From positions 1 to 51,134 of the IMG/VR virus record IMGVR_UViG_3300042691_019551: a DNA stretch of 51,134 bases. One strand, given 5' to 3'. Positions 35,471 to 43,862 of this stretch are shown piece after piece. The notes beneath the pieces are model-generated. The model ran no database searches, was not told where the DNA came from, and saw only the letters and a list, made by a program, of their open reading frames with translations. A program made the position numbers and the translations under genes. The DNA is from a virus. Numbering within the stretch: position 1 is the first letter of the stretch; each line of letters opens with the position of its first letter.

Positions 35471-37379
35471 CGATAAAGATTTTGTCGTAAAGAATGGTAT
35501 TACTATAGGTAGCCAAGCGGTTATTGACTCTAACGCTGTGTGGGTTGGCTCACAAGCTAATATTAAGGGTCCTCAAGGTCCACAAGGAGCCCAGGGGGCT
35601 CAGGGCGCGGTAGGTGCACAAGGCGCGGTTGGAGCACCGGGCGCGCAGGGGGTAGCTGGTGTTCAAGGTGCTATCGGTCCTCAAGGTGTTCAAGGCGTAA
35701 CCGGCGCAACAGGTGTTGCTGGTGCACCGGGAGTTGCAGGTACTCAGGGCCCAGCTGGTATTCAAGGGCCAGCAGGGCTGGCTGGTATAGCAGGAACAGC
35801 AGGAGTTCAGGGCGCAGTTGGTGCCCAGGGTAGACAAGGCGCCCAAGGAGCTCAAGGAGCCCAGGGGGTACAAGGTGTACAGGGTGCTGCAGGCGATTTA
35901 GGATTTGCAGGTGTACAAGGGGTTGCTGGCGCGCAAGGAGCTGCAGGGGTACAGGGGGTCGCTGGTGCACAAGGCGCTCAAGGTACAGCTCCGGTAGGTG
36001 CTCAAGGCGCAAGTGGTGCTCAGGGTGTAGCAGGCGCGCAAGGCCGTGCTGGTCTACCCGGAGCCCAAGGTGCTCAAGGGCCTCAGGGCGCGCAAGGTGC
36101 CCAAGGGCCCGCGGGCGCTGATGGCGCCCAGGGTGTGCAAGGCGCTGCTGGTGTTCAAGGCGCAGTGGGTGCTCAAGGTCGTACCGGCGCTTCACCTATC
36201 GGTGTACCAGGTTTTCAAGGGGTACAGGGCGCTCAAGGACTAGCTGGTGTTGATGGTGCACGTGGTCCTCAGGGGGTGCAAGGTGCTCAGGGCACTCAGG
36301 GCCCTCAAGGTGTTCAAGGTTTACAGGGTGCGGTCGGCGCGCAAGGCGTTCAGGGCGTTCAAGGCGCAGTTGGCGCTCAGGGTAGACAAGGAACGCAAGG
36401 AGCGCAAGGCGTTCAAGGTGCTCAGGGAGCAACGGGTGTTACAGGCCCAGCTGGGGTTCAAGGTGCAGCATCATCTGTTACGGGTCCTCCAGGAGCTCAG
36501 GGTGTGCAAGGCGCTCTTGGCGCACAAGGTCGCGCTGGGCCGCCTGGTGCACAAGGACCTGCTGGAGCGCAAGGAGCGGCTGGTGCAACAGGACCTACTG
36601 GAGCTCCTGGTGTTCAAGGTGCTAGCGGCCCTCCAGGTGCTCAAGGCGTACAGGGTGCTACCGGTGCACCCGGCGCGCAAGGCGCTGTTGGATCGCCCGG
36701 TCCTGCAGGCGTACAAGGCGCTGTTGGAGCTACCGGTCCAGCAGGACCTCCGGGTGCGCAGGGGCCAGCTGGTGCACAAGGACCAGCCGGCGCTCAAGGT
36801 TTTCAAGGCGCTCCAGGCGCACAAGGAGCTGCGGGACCGACTGGTGCTCCGGGGTTCCAAGGCGCCCCTGGCGCGCAAGGATCAGTTGGCGCTCAAGGTG
36901 TAGCGGGCGCACAGGGCTTCCAGGGTGCGGCTGGCGCTCAAGGACCCACTGGTCCAGCTCCTACCCAAGTAGCCGCATTAGGGGTTAATACATCCGCGGG
37001 TCCGACGGGCACTGTACAAGCTACTAGCAATATCACAGGTGGACTCTCAGATAAAAGACTCAAAGATATTATCGGAAATATTGAAAACGCGCTGGAAATG
37101 CTTGATAATATTACGGGAGTATACTATCAACAGAATGAATTAGCCGTTAAATTAGGTTATCCTATAGATGAATCAAATCATGTAGGTCTTATCGCGCAAG
37201 AAGTACAGAAGATACTACCTGAAGTAATTCGAACTGCGCCATTTGACGCAGATAAATATAACAATAGTAAGTCTGGCGAACAGTACTTAACTGTTATCTA
37301 TGAAAAGCTTGTACCGCTATTGATCGAAGCACTAAAAGAGCAAAAGAATCAGATAGAGTACATTAAATCAAAATTGTGA
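35463..37379 (+). CDS. collagen-like fibre with S74 domain, paralog 3 of 3
   Basis: A 638-residue paralog with GTG start at 35463 behind AGGAAAG, overlapping paralog 2 by 8 bases. Same plan: [20 protein letters not shown], a collagen-like tract to about residue 494, then S74 ([12 protein letters not shown] with S529 and K534, [17 protein letters not shown]). Three full copies in tandem with well-diverged sequences point to fibres of different specificity or a hetero-trimeric fibre. The downstream oxygenase gene begins only 7 bases after its stop. Confidence 0.85.
   Translation: MANDKDFVVKNGITIGSQAVIDSNAVWVGSQANIKGPQGPQGAQGAQGAVGAQGAVGAPGAQGVAGVQGAIGPQGVQGVTGATGVAGAPGVAGTQGPAGIQGPAGLAGIAGTAGVQGAVGAQGRQGAQGAQGAQGVQGVQGAAGDLGFAGVQGVAGAQGAAGVQGVAGAQGAQGTAPVGAQGASGAQGVAGAQGRAGLPGAQGAQGPQGAQGAQGPAGADGAQGVQGAAGVQGAVGAQGRTGASPIGVPGFQGVQGAQGLAGVDGARGPQGVQGAQGTQGPQGVQGLQGAVGAQGVQGVQGAVGAQGRQGTQGAQGVQGAQGATGVTGPAGVQGAASSVTGPPGAQGVQGALGAQGRAGPPGAQGPAGAQGAAGATGPTGAPGVQGASGPPGAQGVQGATGAPGAQGAVGSPGPAGVQGAVGATGPAGPPGAQGPAGAQGPAGAQGFQGAPGAQGAAGPTGAPGFQGAPGAQGSVGAQGVAGAQGFQGAAGAQGPTGPAPTQVAALGVNTSAGPTGTVQATSNITGGLSDKRLKDIIGNIENALEMLDNITGVYYQQNELAVKLGYPIDESNHVGLIAQEVQKILPEVIRTAPFDADKYNNSKSGEQYLTVIYEKLVPLLIEALKEQKNQIEYIKSKL
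35567..36945 (+). repeat. collagen-like Gly-X-Y coding repeats, paralog 3
   Basis: A tract of [12 protein letters not shown] and GAPGAQ triplets with several non-triplet spacers such as [10 protein letters not shown]. Lys is absent from the triplets. Confidence 0.85.
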
Positions 37380-37386
37380 GGTTATT

Positions 37387-37965
37387 ATGAAAGGTGAATG
37401 GTGTTACTTCAGACAGTATCTGAGTAAAGAAGATTGTGATGAGATTGTACAAAATGCTCTAACAATTGAACCTCAGCAGGCTGTTCTTGGTGCTCATGGC
37501 ACGCATCTAGACGTAAATTTAGAATATCGTAGGTCGCTAGTACGCTTTATTAATAAAGGTGACTGGCGTTTTCAGAAGCTCTTTGATGTTCTTTGGAAGA
37601 CTGCTATCGAAGCTAATAACGATTTCTTCAATATTCATATTACAAAGCTAGACTATATTCAGTTCGCTGAATATGACGAAGCTTATCAGGGCGAATACAA
37701 AGATCACCATGACGTGTTCTGGCTTAACGATGACCCCTTCTACCACAGAAAGCTCTCATGCATTATTCAGCTCACGGATCCTAGTGAGTATGAAGGTTGC
37801 GATCTAGAGTTTATTGATACGGCTTTCTTCCCTCCAGCAAACGAGCTTCGTGAACAAGGTACTATTACTTTCTTCCCGTCCTTCTTCCGTCACAGAGCTA
37901 CACCAATTATTCGTGGTAAGCGCTATTCTATTGCGGCTTGGTTTGACGGGCCAAAGTGGAGATAA
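37387..37965 (+). CDS. 2OG-Fe(II) oxygenase, prolyl 4-hydroxylase-like (1)
   Basis: A 192-residue enzyme, start ATG 37387 with TGAGG overlapping the upstream stop. The double-stranded beta-helix iron site is visible: HxD at H107-D109 in YKDHHDVFW, distal H169 in FFRHRATPI and the 2-oxoglutarate-binding R179 in GKRYSIAAWF. The strand LSCIIQLTDPSEYEGCDLEF is typical of the P4Hc family. It would use 2-oxoglutarate, O2 and Fe(II) to hydroxylate a protein side chain or other substrate in the cytoplasm. It stands 7 bases behind a gene for a collagen-like fibre, which makes that fibre a natural candidate substrate. This is inference; phage oxygenases of this type have few known substrates. Confidence 0.85.
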   Translation: MKGEWCYFRQYLSKEDCDEIVQNALTIEPQQAVLGAHGTHLDVNLEYRRSLVRFINKGDWRFQKLFDVLWKTAIEANNDFFNIHITKLDYIQFAEYDEAYQGEYKDHHDVFWLNDDPFYHRKLSCIIQLTDPSEYEGCDLEFIDTAFFPPANELREQGTITFFPSFFRHRATPIIRGKRYSIAAWFDGPKWR

Positions 37966-37966
37966 C

Positions 37967-38680
37967 ATGTTCGTACACTATAACGAACCGTTTGACCATT
38001 GGGTCATGGATGACTTTCAGGACGAAGAGTTAGCTAAAAAGCTTTCGCAAGACTTTATTGACTTTCAAAATAAAGACTGGTACGAATATAACAATCCTCT
38101 AGAAGTTAAGAAGACGCTCAATAACTGGTGGGATTTTCCTCCCACCACGTATCGCTTTATTGAGTATCTTAACTCACCAGAATTTATTCAAAAGCTTGAA
38201 GAAGTAACCGGTATTAAAGGTCTTCATCCCGATCCAGGGCTGCATGGCGCTGGCTGGCATATTCATGGCCGCGGCGGTAAGCTTAATGTGCATCTAGATT
38301 ATTCCATTCACCCTAAATTAATGCTGGAACGTAGACTGAATTTAATCTATTATCTTTCTGAAGACTGGGATCCGGAGTGGGGTGGTAATCTAGAATTTTG
38401 GAAGGGTACTAGTAGAAAAGCAGCTACGAGGGTTAAGGCTGTTGATTGCAAATTCAATAGAGCAGTTCTGTTTGATACCACTCAGAATTCTTGGCACGGA
38501 TTTCCGGATAGACTAACTTGCCCAGAAAATCAATACAGAAAATCTATTGCTATGTATTATCTGGTTGCCCCTCAATATACCGCTGACCCAGATAGAAAGC
38601 GCGCTCTCTATGCGCCGTCTAAAGAGCAAGAGCAAGATCCAGAGATTTTACAACTTATTGAATCGAGAGTAAAAATATAA
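37967..38680 (+). CDS. 2OG-Fe(II) oxygenase, prolyl hydroxylase-like (2)
   Basis: A 237-residue enzyme. I start it at ATG 37967, one base after the previous stop; the open frame back to 37814 is only overlap with the upstream gene. Iron ligands: H109-x-D111 in LNVHLDYSIH and H177 in NSWHGFPD, with R191 in YRKSIAMYY for 2-oxoglutarate. WGGNLEFW is the conserved strand of the 2OG-FeII_Oxy_3 family. It is a clear paralog of the enzyme at 40986 (TGIKGL/TGIEGL, GGKLNVHLD/GGKLDIHAD, EWGGNLEFW/EWGGHLELW). Relatives are abundant in T4-like cyanophages, where substrates are mostly unknown. It overlaps the next gene by one base. Confidence 0.85.
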   Translation: MFVHYNEPFDHWVMDDFQDEELAKKLSQDFIDFQNKDWYEYNNPLEVKKTLNNWWDFPPTTYRFIEYLNSPEFIQKLEEVTGIKGLHPDPGLHGAGWHIHGRGGKLNVHLDYSIHPKLMLERRLNLIYYLSEDWDPEWGGNLEFWKGTSRKAATRVKAVDCKFNRAVLFDTTQNSWHGFPDRLTCPENQYRKSIAMYYLVAPQYTADPDRKRALYAPSKEQEQDPEILQLIESRVKI

Positions 38681-40983
38681 TGCCAACATGCGAATATCAA
38701 ATTATCGATATTATTAACAACCTCGGCATTGGAGACGTTGATAATAACGGTACAGATAAGATCTCTATTCACACATATGATAGAGCTTACGGCCCTGTAC
38801 TAAATCGTTTCAAGGATAAGGAAGGAAATCTTCTTGAGATCGGCACACGCTTTGGTGCATCTGCCGTTCTTTGGCGTCATTTGCTTCCTAAGTTTAAGAT
38901 CGATATCATTGATAACGAGCCGGAAAACTTCCATGCACCCTATGGTGAAGGATTATACGATACTACGTTTACAGGCGGTGACGCTTATAAGCAAGAAAGT
39001 GTTGATTACTTTAGGAATATCAGACCGGAAGGTTATGATGTCATTATCGATGATGGGCCGCATACTCTGGAAAGTCAGATCTATACTGTTGATTTCTATA
39101 CCGAGCTGCTCAAGCCTGGCGGTATTATTGTTATCGAAGATATTGATTCAACAGAAAATCTACAAGAATTAATCTCGCGTATTCCTGCTGGCTTTACCTA
39201 TCATACATTTGACCTGAGAGGGATTAAAGGCCGTTACGATGATATTGCGCTAGTTATACGCAAGAAGAAGCTTAAGCGCGAAGCTAAGATTGTCATGATC
39301 GCTATGTTTAAGAATGAAGCACCGGTACTTCGCCGTATGCTTGATTCCACGCTTGGTTATTGCGACTATTATGTCATGCAGAATAACGGCTCTGATGATG
39401 GATCAGACGAAATCGCTAGACAGTTTCTAGAAGAAAATAACCTAGATGGCGAAATCTACTTCTGCGAAGAAGGGTGGCAAGGGTTCGGCTGGAATAGAGA
39501 TCATCTAATTCGCTATTGTCAAGAGAAAACTAATCATGGATGTGATTGGATTCTTAAGATGGACTGCGATGAGATTCTAGAAGTAGATGAAAACTTCGAC
39601 TGGTCGCTAATCGAAGATTATGAAACACCAGGCTTCCATATTACAGCTGTCACTGGTACTACCTCATATCATAGATGCTGGATGTGGAATGCCAGAATGC
39701 CCTGGGGATTCAATCACGACCCATGCCATGAAACTATCTACCATCAGGTAATTGGCGAAGGGTTTGAGCGCGTTGATCTACCTAAGAGTATTAGACAGAT
39801 TGGTCTTAACGAAGGTCAGTCATGGTCTAATCCAACCAAGTTCGTTACCGACTCGCTTGTACTAGAAGAGAAGCTTATTTCCGAAGGCAATATGCTAGAA
39901 GAACATAAGCAATATCACTTCTGGTATATTGGTAAGTCGTATTTTGATGCTCATACCTGCTTCACATTCCCTCTCGGTAAGATACATCAGAGAGAGTATG
40001 CGCGTAGATCTATTTGGTATTTCAACGAATGGATTAGCCACGTCTATAAGAATAAGCCAATCGGCTTTGACGAATCAGCCTACAATGCTCTTATTTTCTC
40101 AGCGGAAGCTAGACGTTTTCTTGATGAATGGGAAGAAGCTATTGTCTCATACAAGCAAGCCGAGCCGTTTGCCCCTGTCCGTAATGACCACTTAATCGGT
40201 CTGGCTCAGTGCTATGAGCATCTCAAGCAATACGACAAGATGCTGGAAGTAACTCAAAGACTTTTAAGCCCAGAACGTACTAATCCGTTCCCCCATAGCG
40301 CTTCGTTTATTAACAACGAACACTATTATGATACCGGCACACTTCCAGCTAGATTGTATGAGCAAGCTCTAGAGCATCTAAGAAGAGAGGAAGAGAAGCC
40401 CAAGCTTCCGTTCTTTATTAATGTTAAGCCCGCTCTTACTAAGCGTCTTTTTGTTGTAGACAATTTCTACTCCAATCCAGATGAGATTCGTAACTATGCT
40501 CTTACGCAAGTAGAGTATGAACAGGATCTCAGATGGTACAAGGGTATGAGATCGAAGACTACATATCGCGCTGAAGGTACTAAAGAAGCGTTTGAACATA
40601 TAATCGGCCAGAAGATTGTCGATTTCGATTCTTGTTACAACGGTGTCTTCCAACTTATGATGTCATCTGATCCTCAAGTTTATCACTATGACGTTCAGAG
40701 ATGGGCTGCTATGATCTACCTAACCCCTAACGCACCTCTAGAGTCAGGAACGCGCTTGCATAAATCATTAATCAACGGTACAAGACATAGAGATGAACCG
40801 GATGCTGACTTTGCATTCCAAGGTGACTTCTATGACTCTACTAAGTTTGATATCGCCGATGCTGCTGGTAATGTCTATAATAGACTGGTTATTATGGATG
40901 CTGGCAGCTTCCATTCTGCTGGTCCTTATTTTGGCAATTCCATGGAAACCGGCAGACTCACCCACCTTTTCTTCTTTGATTGA
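38680..40983 (+). CDS. three-domain fusion: SAM methyltransferase, GT2 glycosyltransferase, 2OG oxygenase
   Basis: A 767-residue fusion. Residues 45-195: class I methyltransferase with LLEIGTRFGASA (51-62), DVIIDDGPHTLES and GGIIVIEDID. Residues 203-430: GT2-like glycosyltransferase with IVMIAMFKNEAPVLRRM, a QNNGSDDGSD loop and KMDCDEI (DXD at 295-297). Residues about 470-530: a TPR-like helical pair (EAIVSYKQAEPFAP, LIGLAQCYEHLKQYDKML). Residues 585-767: oxygenase fold with H669-x-D671 in VYHYDVQRW, H745 in GSFHSAGPY and R759 before LTHLFFFD, as in DUF6445-type 2OG oxygenases. One chain could hydroxylate, glycosylate and methylate the same acceptor. No internal stop or frame break. Confidence 0.8.
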   Translation: MPTCEYQIIDIINNLGIGDVDNNGTDKISIHTYDRAYGPVLNRFKDKEGNLLEIGTRFGASAVLWRHLLPKFKIDIIDNEPENFHAPYGEGLYDTTFTGGDAYKQESVDYFRNIRPEGYDVIIDDGPHTLESQIYTVDFYTELLKPGGIIVIEDIDSTENLQELISRIPAGFTYHTFDLRGIKGRYDDIALVIRKKKLKREAKIVMIAMFKNEAPVLRRMLDSTLGYCDYYVMQNNGSDDGSDEIARQFLEENNLDGEIYFCEEGWQGFGWNRDHLIRYCQEKTNHGCDWILKMDCDEILEVDENFDWSLIEDYETPGFHITAVTGTTSYHRCWMWNARMPWGFNHDPCHETIYHQVIGEGFERVDLPKSIRQIGLNEGQSWSNPTKFVTDSLVLEEKLISEGNMLEEHKQYHFWYIGKSYFDAHTCFTFPLGKIHQREYARRSIWYFNEWISHVYKNKPIGFDESAYNALIFSAEARRFLDEWEEAIVSYKQAEPFAPVRNDHLIGLAQCYEHLKQYDKMLEVTQRLLSPERTNPFPHSASFINNEHYYDTGTLPARLYEQALEHLRREEEKPKLPFFINVKPALTKRLFVVDNFYSNPDEIRNYALTQVEYEQDLRWYKGMRSKTTYRAEGTKEAFEHIIGQKIVDFDSCYNGVFQLMMSSDPQVYHYDVQRWAAMIYLTPNAPLESGTRLHKSLINGTRHRDEPDADFAFQGDFYDSTKFDIADAAGNVYNRLVIMDAGSFHSAGPYFGNSMETGRLTHLFFFD

Positions 40984-40985
40984 CT

Positions 40986-41708
40986 ATGATTACGAACCCT
41001 GACATAACCTCAAGCGTTAGTACCGCTTACAAGCTAGCCTATCCATATCCCTATATTGTGATAGATAACTTTTTAGATGAATATTTTCTCGCAAAAGTGA
41101 AAGAAGAGATTGATCTTTTTCAGCATTGGTACTATGATCCAAATAGTTACGTAACATCTGAGCAAGTTAATAAGCAGTTCGCTCCCTATTCGTTTGACGA
41201 AGAGAGTATGACTAGCTTTAAAACTACTCTACCGCTTACTAATATTATTATTGACTATTTTTATTCTCAAGAAGGGCTAAAGTATCTTGAAAAGCTAACC
41301 GGTATTGAGGGATTGATGGGCGATCCCGACCTGATGGGCGGTGGTATACATAGAATACATGCTGGAGGTAAGCTAGATATACATGCTGATTTTAATTTGC
41401 AGCCTAATAGAAATGTATGGCGTCGAATTAATCTCCTGCTTTACCTAAATAAAGATTGGCAGGATGAATGGGGTGGTCATTTAGAGCTCTGGGATAAAGA
41501 TCTATCTAAATGCTGCGTTAAGATTGCTCCTGAATTCAATCGTGTAGCAATTTTTAATATTACAGATGATGCTTACCATGGACATCCTTATCCGATGACA
41601 TCGCCACCAGGCGTTACAAGAGACTCTATCGCGTTATATTTTTATACACAAGATAGACCTGAACACGAAAAAGCACCTTTCCATCCAGTTCTCTGGAAGA
41701 AAATATAA
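40986..41708 (+). CDS. 2OG-Fe(II) oxygenase, prolyl hydroxylase-like (3)
   Basis: A 240-residue enzyme. A TTG at 40980 could extend it by two codons, but ATG 40986 is the better start just after the upstream stop. Iron and cosubstrate residues: H133-x-D135 in LDIHADFN, H198 in DAYHGHPY and R212 in TRDSIALYF. WGGHLELWD is the family strand. The opening PYPYIVIDNFLDEYFL is a usual entry of phage prolyl-hydroxylase-like enzymes. It is a paralog of the enzyme at 37967; the trifunctional gene lies between them. Confidence 0.85.
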   Translation: MITNPDITSSVSTAYKLAYPYPYIVIDNFLDEYFLAKVKEEIDLFQHWYYDPNSYVTSEQVNKQFAPYSFDEESMTSFKTTLPLTNIIIDYFYSQEGLKYLEKLTGIEGLMGDPDLMGGGIHRIHAGGKLDIHADFNLQPNRNVWRRINLLLYLNKDWQDEWGGHLELWDKDLSKCCVKIAPEFNRVAIFNITDDAYHGHPYPMTSPPGVTRDSIALYFYTQDRPEHEKAPFHPVLWKKI

Positions 41709-41718
41709 AGGAACTTAA

Positions 41719-41958
41719 ATGAAGACAGTTTTAGACGAGAATAATGTATCAGTGCATTTATGGTGTGACGAGGATACACCTGTACTGACACCGGAAGGGC
41801 TATACTTTAATGATAACCTTGATGATCCTCTGCTAACTGATTCAAATGCGCAGATCGTTGAAAACGTGACGCCACCAGAAGACTGGTATGGTAGAAAGTA
41901 TTGTTATGTGGACGGTCAATGGGAAATCAATCCTAACGACCCCACTGTGAACATTTAA
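41719..41958 (+). CDS. small hypothetical protein
   Basis: A 79-residue acidic protein, start ATG 41719 behind AAAGGA. It contains TPPEDWYGRKYCYVDGQWEI, a short Trp/Tyr-rich motif that, from memory, also appears at the C-terminus of small phage proteins near fibre and oxygenase genes. No signal peptide, membrane helix or catalytic motif is visible. Position between an oxygenase and a glycosyltransferase suggests an accessory role in modification, or a small virion or chaperone protein; the function is unknown. Confidence 0.6.
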   Translation: MKTVLDENNVSVHLWCDEDTPVLTPEGLYFNDNLDDPLLTDSNAQIVENVTPPEDWYGRKYCYVDGQWEINPNDPTVNI

Positions 41959-41976
41959 AATAGAGAGTTCTATATT

Positions 41977-43236
41977 ATGAAATTTTCGATTATTACACCT
42001 GAGCACGATCCCGCTAACATTCCATTCCTGATGGAGCTGTTCGAAAGCATTGTGTGTCAAACACATCAGGATTGGGAGTGGGTTCTTTATCTTAATGGTA
42101 AATGCCAGTTCGATCATATTCCTGAAGTGATTAAGAATCACCCTAAGGTTGAACTTTATCGCCAGGAAGAAGATAACAAGAACATTGGCCATATTAAGAA
42201 CAAAGCATTCCATCTAGGAACTGGTGATGTTCTGGTTGAAGTTGACCATGACGATCAGATCACTCCTAATTGCCTGGAAGAGCTTAACAAAGCTTTCGAA
42301 GATGAAAGTATAGGCTTTGTTTACAGCGACGCCGCAATTCTTCATATGAATGATGAATTTGTGCCATTCAATCCAGCTTACGGGTGGACTTATAGAACGT
42401 TTAATTGGAAGGGTAAAGAACTCTATTCCATGAATTCGTTTGCGCCAACTTCTCATGCTGTCGCTTTTATTTGGTATGCACCAGACCATGTTAGAGCTTG
42501 GAGAGCATCTACCTATCGCGCAATCGGCGGACACAATCCAGAACTTTCGGTATGTGACGATCATGAATTAATGCTCCGTACGTATCTCGAAACTACTATG
42601 AAGCATGTACCGGAAGTGCTTTACATTTATCGCATTACCGGTGATAATACATGGCTTGAGCGTAATGAGCAGATTCAGCATATGACTGTTGATCTGTTCC
42701 ATCACTACGGTAGAGCAATTGCTGAGCGTGATGCCGATATGAAGGGTCTACTGAAGGTAGATATCGGCGGTGGTCTTAATCCTTATCCAGGTTATATCAC
42801 TGTTGATACACGCGAGCATGCTGATCATGTGCACGATTTGAACGATGGTATACCTCTTCCTGATAACTCAGTTGGCGTTCTAAACGCTTCTCATATTCTT
42901 GAGCATCTTCACGACAAGCATAAGATTATGTCGGAAATCCATCGCGTGCTAGCGCACGGCGGGTGGGCTTTTATTGAAATCCCGTCTACCGATGGCCGCG
43001 GTGCATTCCAAGACCCTACTCACGTTTCCTATTGGAATGAAAACTCTTTCTTGTACTATACTGATAAATACCTGGCTGACTTCATTGATAATGATACTGT
43101 GAAATTCCAGGAGTTCAGAAAGCAAACATGGTATCCAAATGAGTGGATGCAGAACTTAGGTGTATTGGTTACTACGGCATGGCTCGTAGCTGTTAAGGAT
43201 GATAATGTTCGGCTCCCTCATTTGCTAAAATTCTAA
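41977..43236 (+). CDS. fusion of GT2 glycosyltransferase and SAM methyltransferase
   Basis: A 419-residue protein, start ATG 41977 behind AGAGAG. Residues 1-250 form a GT2 domain: FSIITPEHDP, QTHQDWEWVLYLNG, then VEVDHDDQITP with the metal-binding acidic cluster at 90-93, and later SVCDDHELMLR at the usual acceptor-base position. Residues 258-350 form a class I methyltransferase of the Methyltransf_11 type: LKVDIGGGLNPYPGYITVD, LPDNSVGVLNASHILEHL and HRVLAHGGWAFIEIP. It probably transfers a sugar and methylates it, or methylates the glycan made by its neighbours. It ends the modification cluster, 12 bases before a small virion gene. Confidence 0.8.
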   Translation: MKFSIITPEHDPANIPFLMELFESIVCQTHQDWEWVLYLNGKCQFDHIPEVIKNHPKVELYRQEEDNKNIGHIKNKAFHLGTGDVLVEVDHDDQITPNCLEELNKAFEDESIGFVYSDAAILHMNDEFVPFNPAYGWTYRTFNWKGKELYSMNSFAPTSHAVAFIWYAPDHVRAWRASTYRAIGGHNPELSVCDDHELMLRTYLETTMKHVPEVLYIYRITGDNTWLERNEQIQHMTVDLFHHYGRAIAERDADMKGLLKVDIGGGLNPYPGYITVDTREHADHVHDLNDGIPLPDNSVGVLNASHILEHLHDKHKIMSEIHRVLAHGGWAFIEIPSTDGRGAFQDPTHVSYWNENSFLYYTDKYLADFIDNDTVKFQEFRKQTWYPNEWMQNLGVLVTTAWLVAVKDDNVRLPHLLKF

Positions 43237-43248
43237 GAGGTAAAGCTG

Positions 43249-43794
43249 ATGGCACTGCCAGCTTCTGGTACAATATCATTTAACGACATACAAACTGAAT
43301 TTGGTGGTTCTAATCCTATCGGGCTGGAAGAATATTACCGTACGGGTACACCAGGTTTTAATACTAGTATACCAACATCTGGTCAGATTGCGATTAGTAA
43401 TTTTTACAGCACTCAAGCTGTTCAAATTACTGATAATTCCTTTTATTCTCTCAACCCAGATCCTGCATATGCAACTTTTTTTGTTACTTCAGGGGGTAAG
43501 ATACAGTTCTCAGCCGAAGATAATGGCGCAACCCCCCAGGACATTGAGTCATGGTATGGCGGAGTTGGATCAGGTATTACTAGCTATGAGGTTAAAGTTG
43601 ACGTCACGAGCGGCACGGTTCTCGGCGACTCTACAGGCGCTTGGTTAGCGTTATCAGGAGGAACTAGATCATGGTATGTTGTAACGCAGTTTCCATTCGA
43701 CTCACAAGTAGCCTCTTTCACTGTTTCGCTGCGTAGAACAGGGGGCTCTGTACTTGATACAGCTTCCATTACAATACAGGCCGATTCATTCTGA
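43249..43794 (+). CDS. small virion/fibre protein
   Basis: A 181-residue protein, start ATG 43249 behind AGAGG. ALPASGTISFNDIQTEFGG, NPIGLEEYY and SGQIAISNFYS make up a short N-terminal module common in phage virion and fibre proteins; it usually precedes a variable domain. The rest is beta-predicted and ends SVLDTASITIQADSF. It resembles the layout of the protein at 13178. Function probably structural; no enzyme motif. It is the last gene before the neck operon and is followed by a late promoter. Confidence 0.65.
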   Translation: MALPASGTISFNDIQTEFGGSNPIGLEEYYRTGTPGFNTSIPTSGQIAISNFYSTQAVQITDNSFYSLNPDPAYATFFVTSGGKIQFSAEDNGATPQDIESWYGGVGSGITSYEVKVDVTSGTVLGDSTGAWLALSGGTRSWYVVTQFPFDSQVASFTVSLRRTGGSVLDTASITIQADSF

Positions 43795-43819
43795 TTGATA
43801 TTTCAATGCAGATCACAGG

Positions 43820-43856
43820 ATCCTGATTTATATAAATAAAATAAAACAATCAGGAT
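43820..43856 (+). promoter_or_regulatory. inverted repeat around gp13 late promoter, possible RBS sequestration
   Basis: ATCCTGATT (43820-43828) pairs perfectly with AATCAGGAT (43848-43856), leaving a 19-base loop that contains TATAAATA. The right arm includes the AGGA ribosome site of gp13. Readthrough RNA from upstream could fold and hide the site; RNA started at the late promoter would lack the left arm. Confidence 0.5.
43831..43838 (+). promoter_or_regulatory. late promoter TATAAATA, neck/terminase operon
   Basis: Exact late element 32 bases before ATG 43863, inside the loop of the inverted repeat described at 43820-43856. It would drive gp13 to gp17. Confidence 0.8.
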
Positions 43857-43862
43857 GATGCT

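Noticed and set aside
37251-37258. GATAAATA inside the third collagen fibre gene as a promoter for the oxygenase cluster
   Set aside because: One mismatch, inside coding sequence, 129 bases before the next start; a few such 7-of-8 matches are expected by chance.
31615-37379. Integrated host collagen-like gene or prophage border
   Set aside because: Gene style, S74 domains, overlaps and late promoter match the phage genes around it; no integrase, attachment site or host gene is seen.
37814-37966. Start of the second oxygenase at 37814
   Set aside because: This would overlap the first oxygenase by about 150 bases; ATG 37967 directly after its stop starts a normal oxygenase N-terminus.
43063-43070. 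GATAAATA inside the GT2-methyltransferase gene as a promoter
   Set aside because: Same reasons: within coding sequence, mismatch at the first base and far from the next start.
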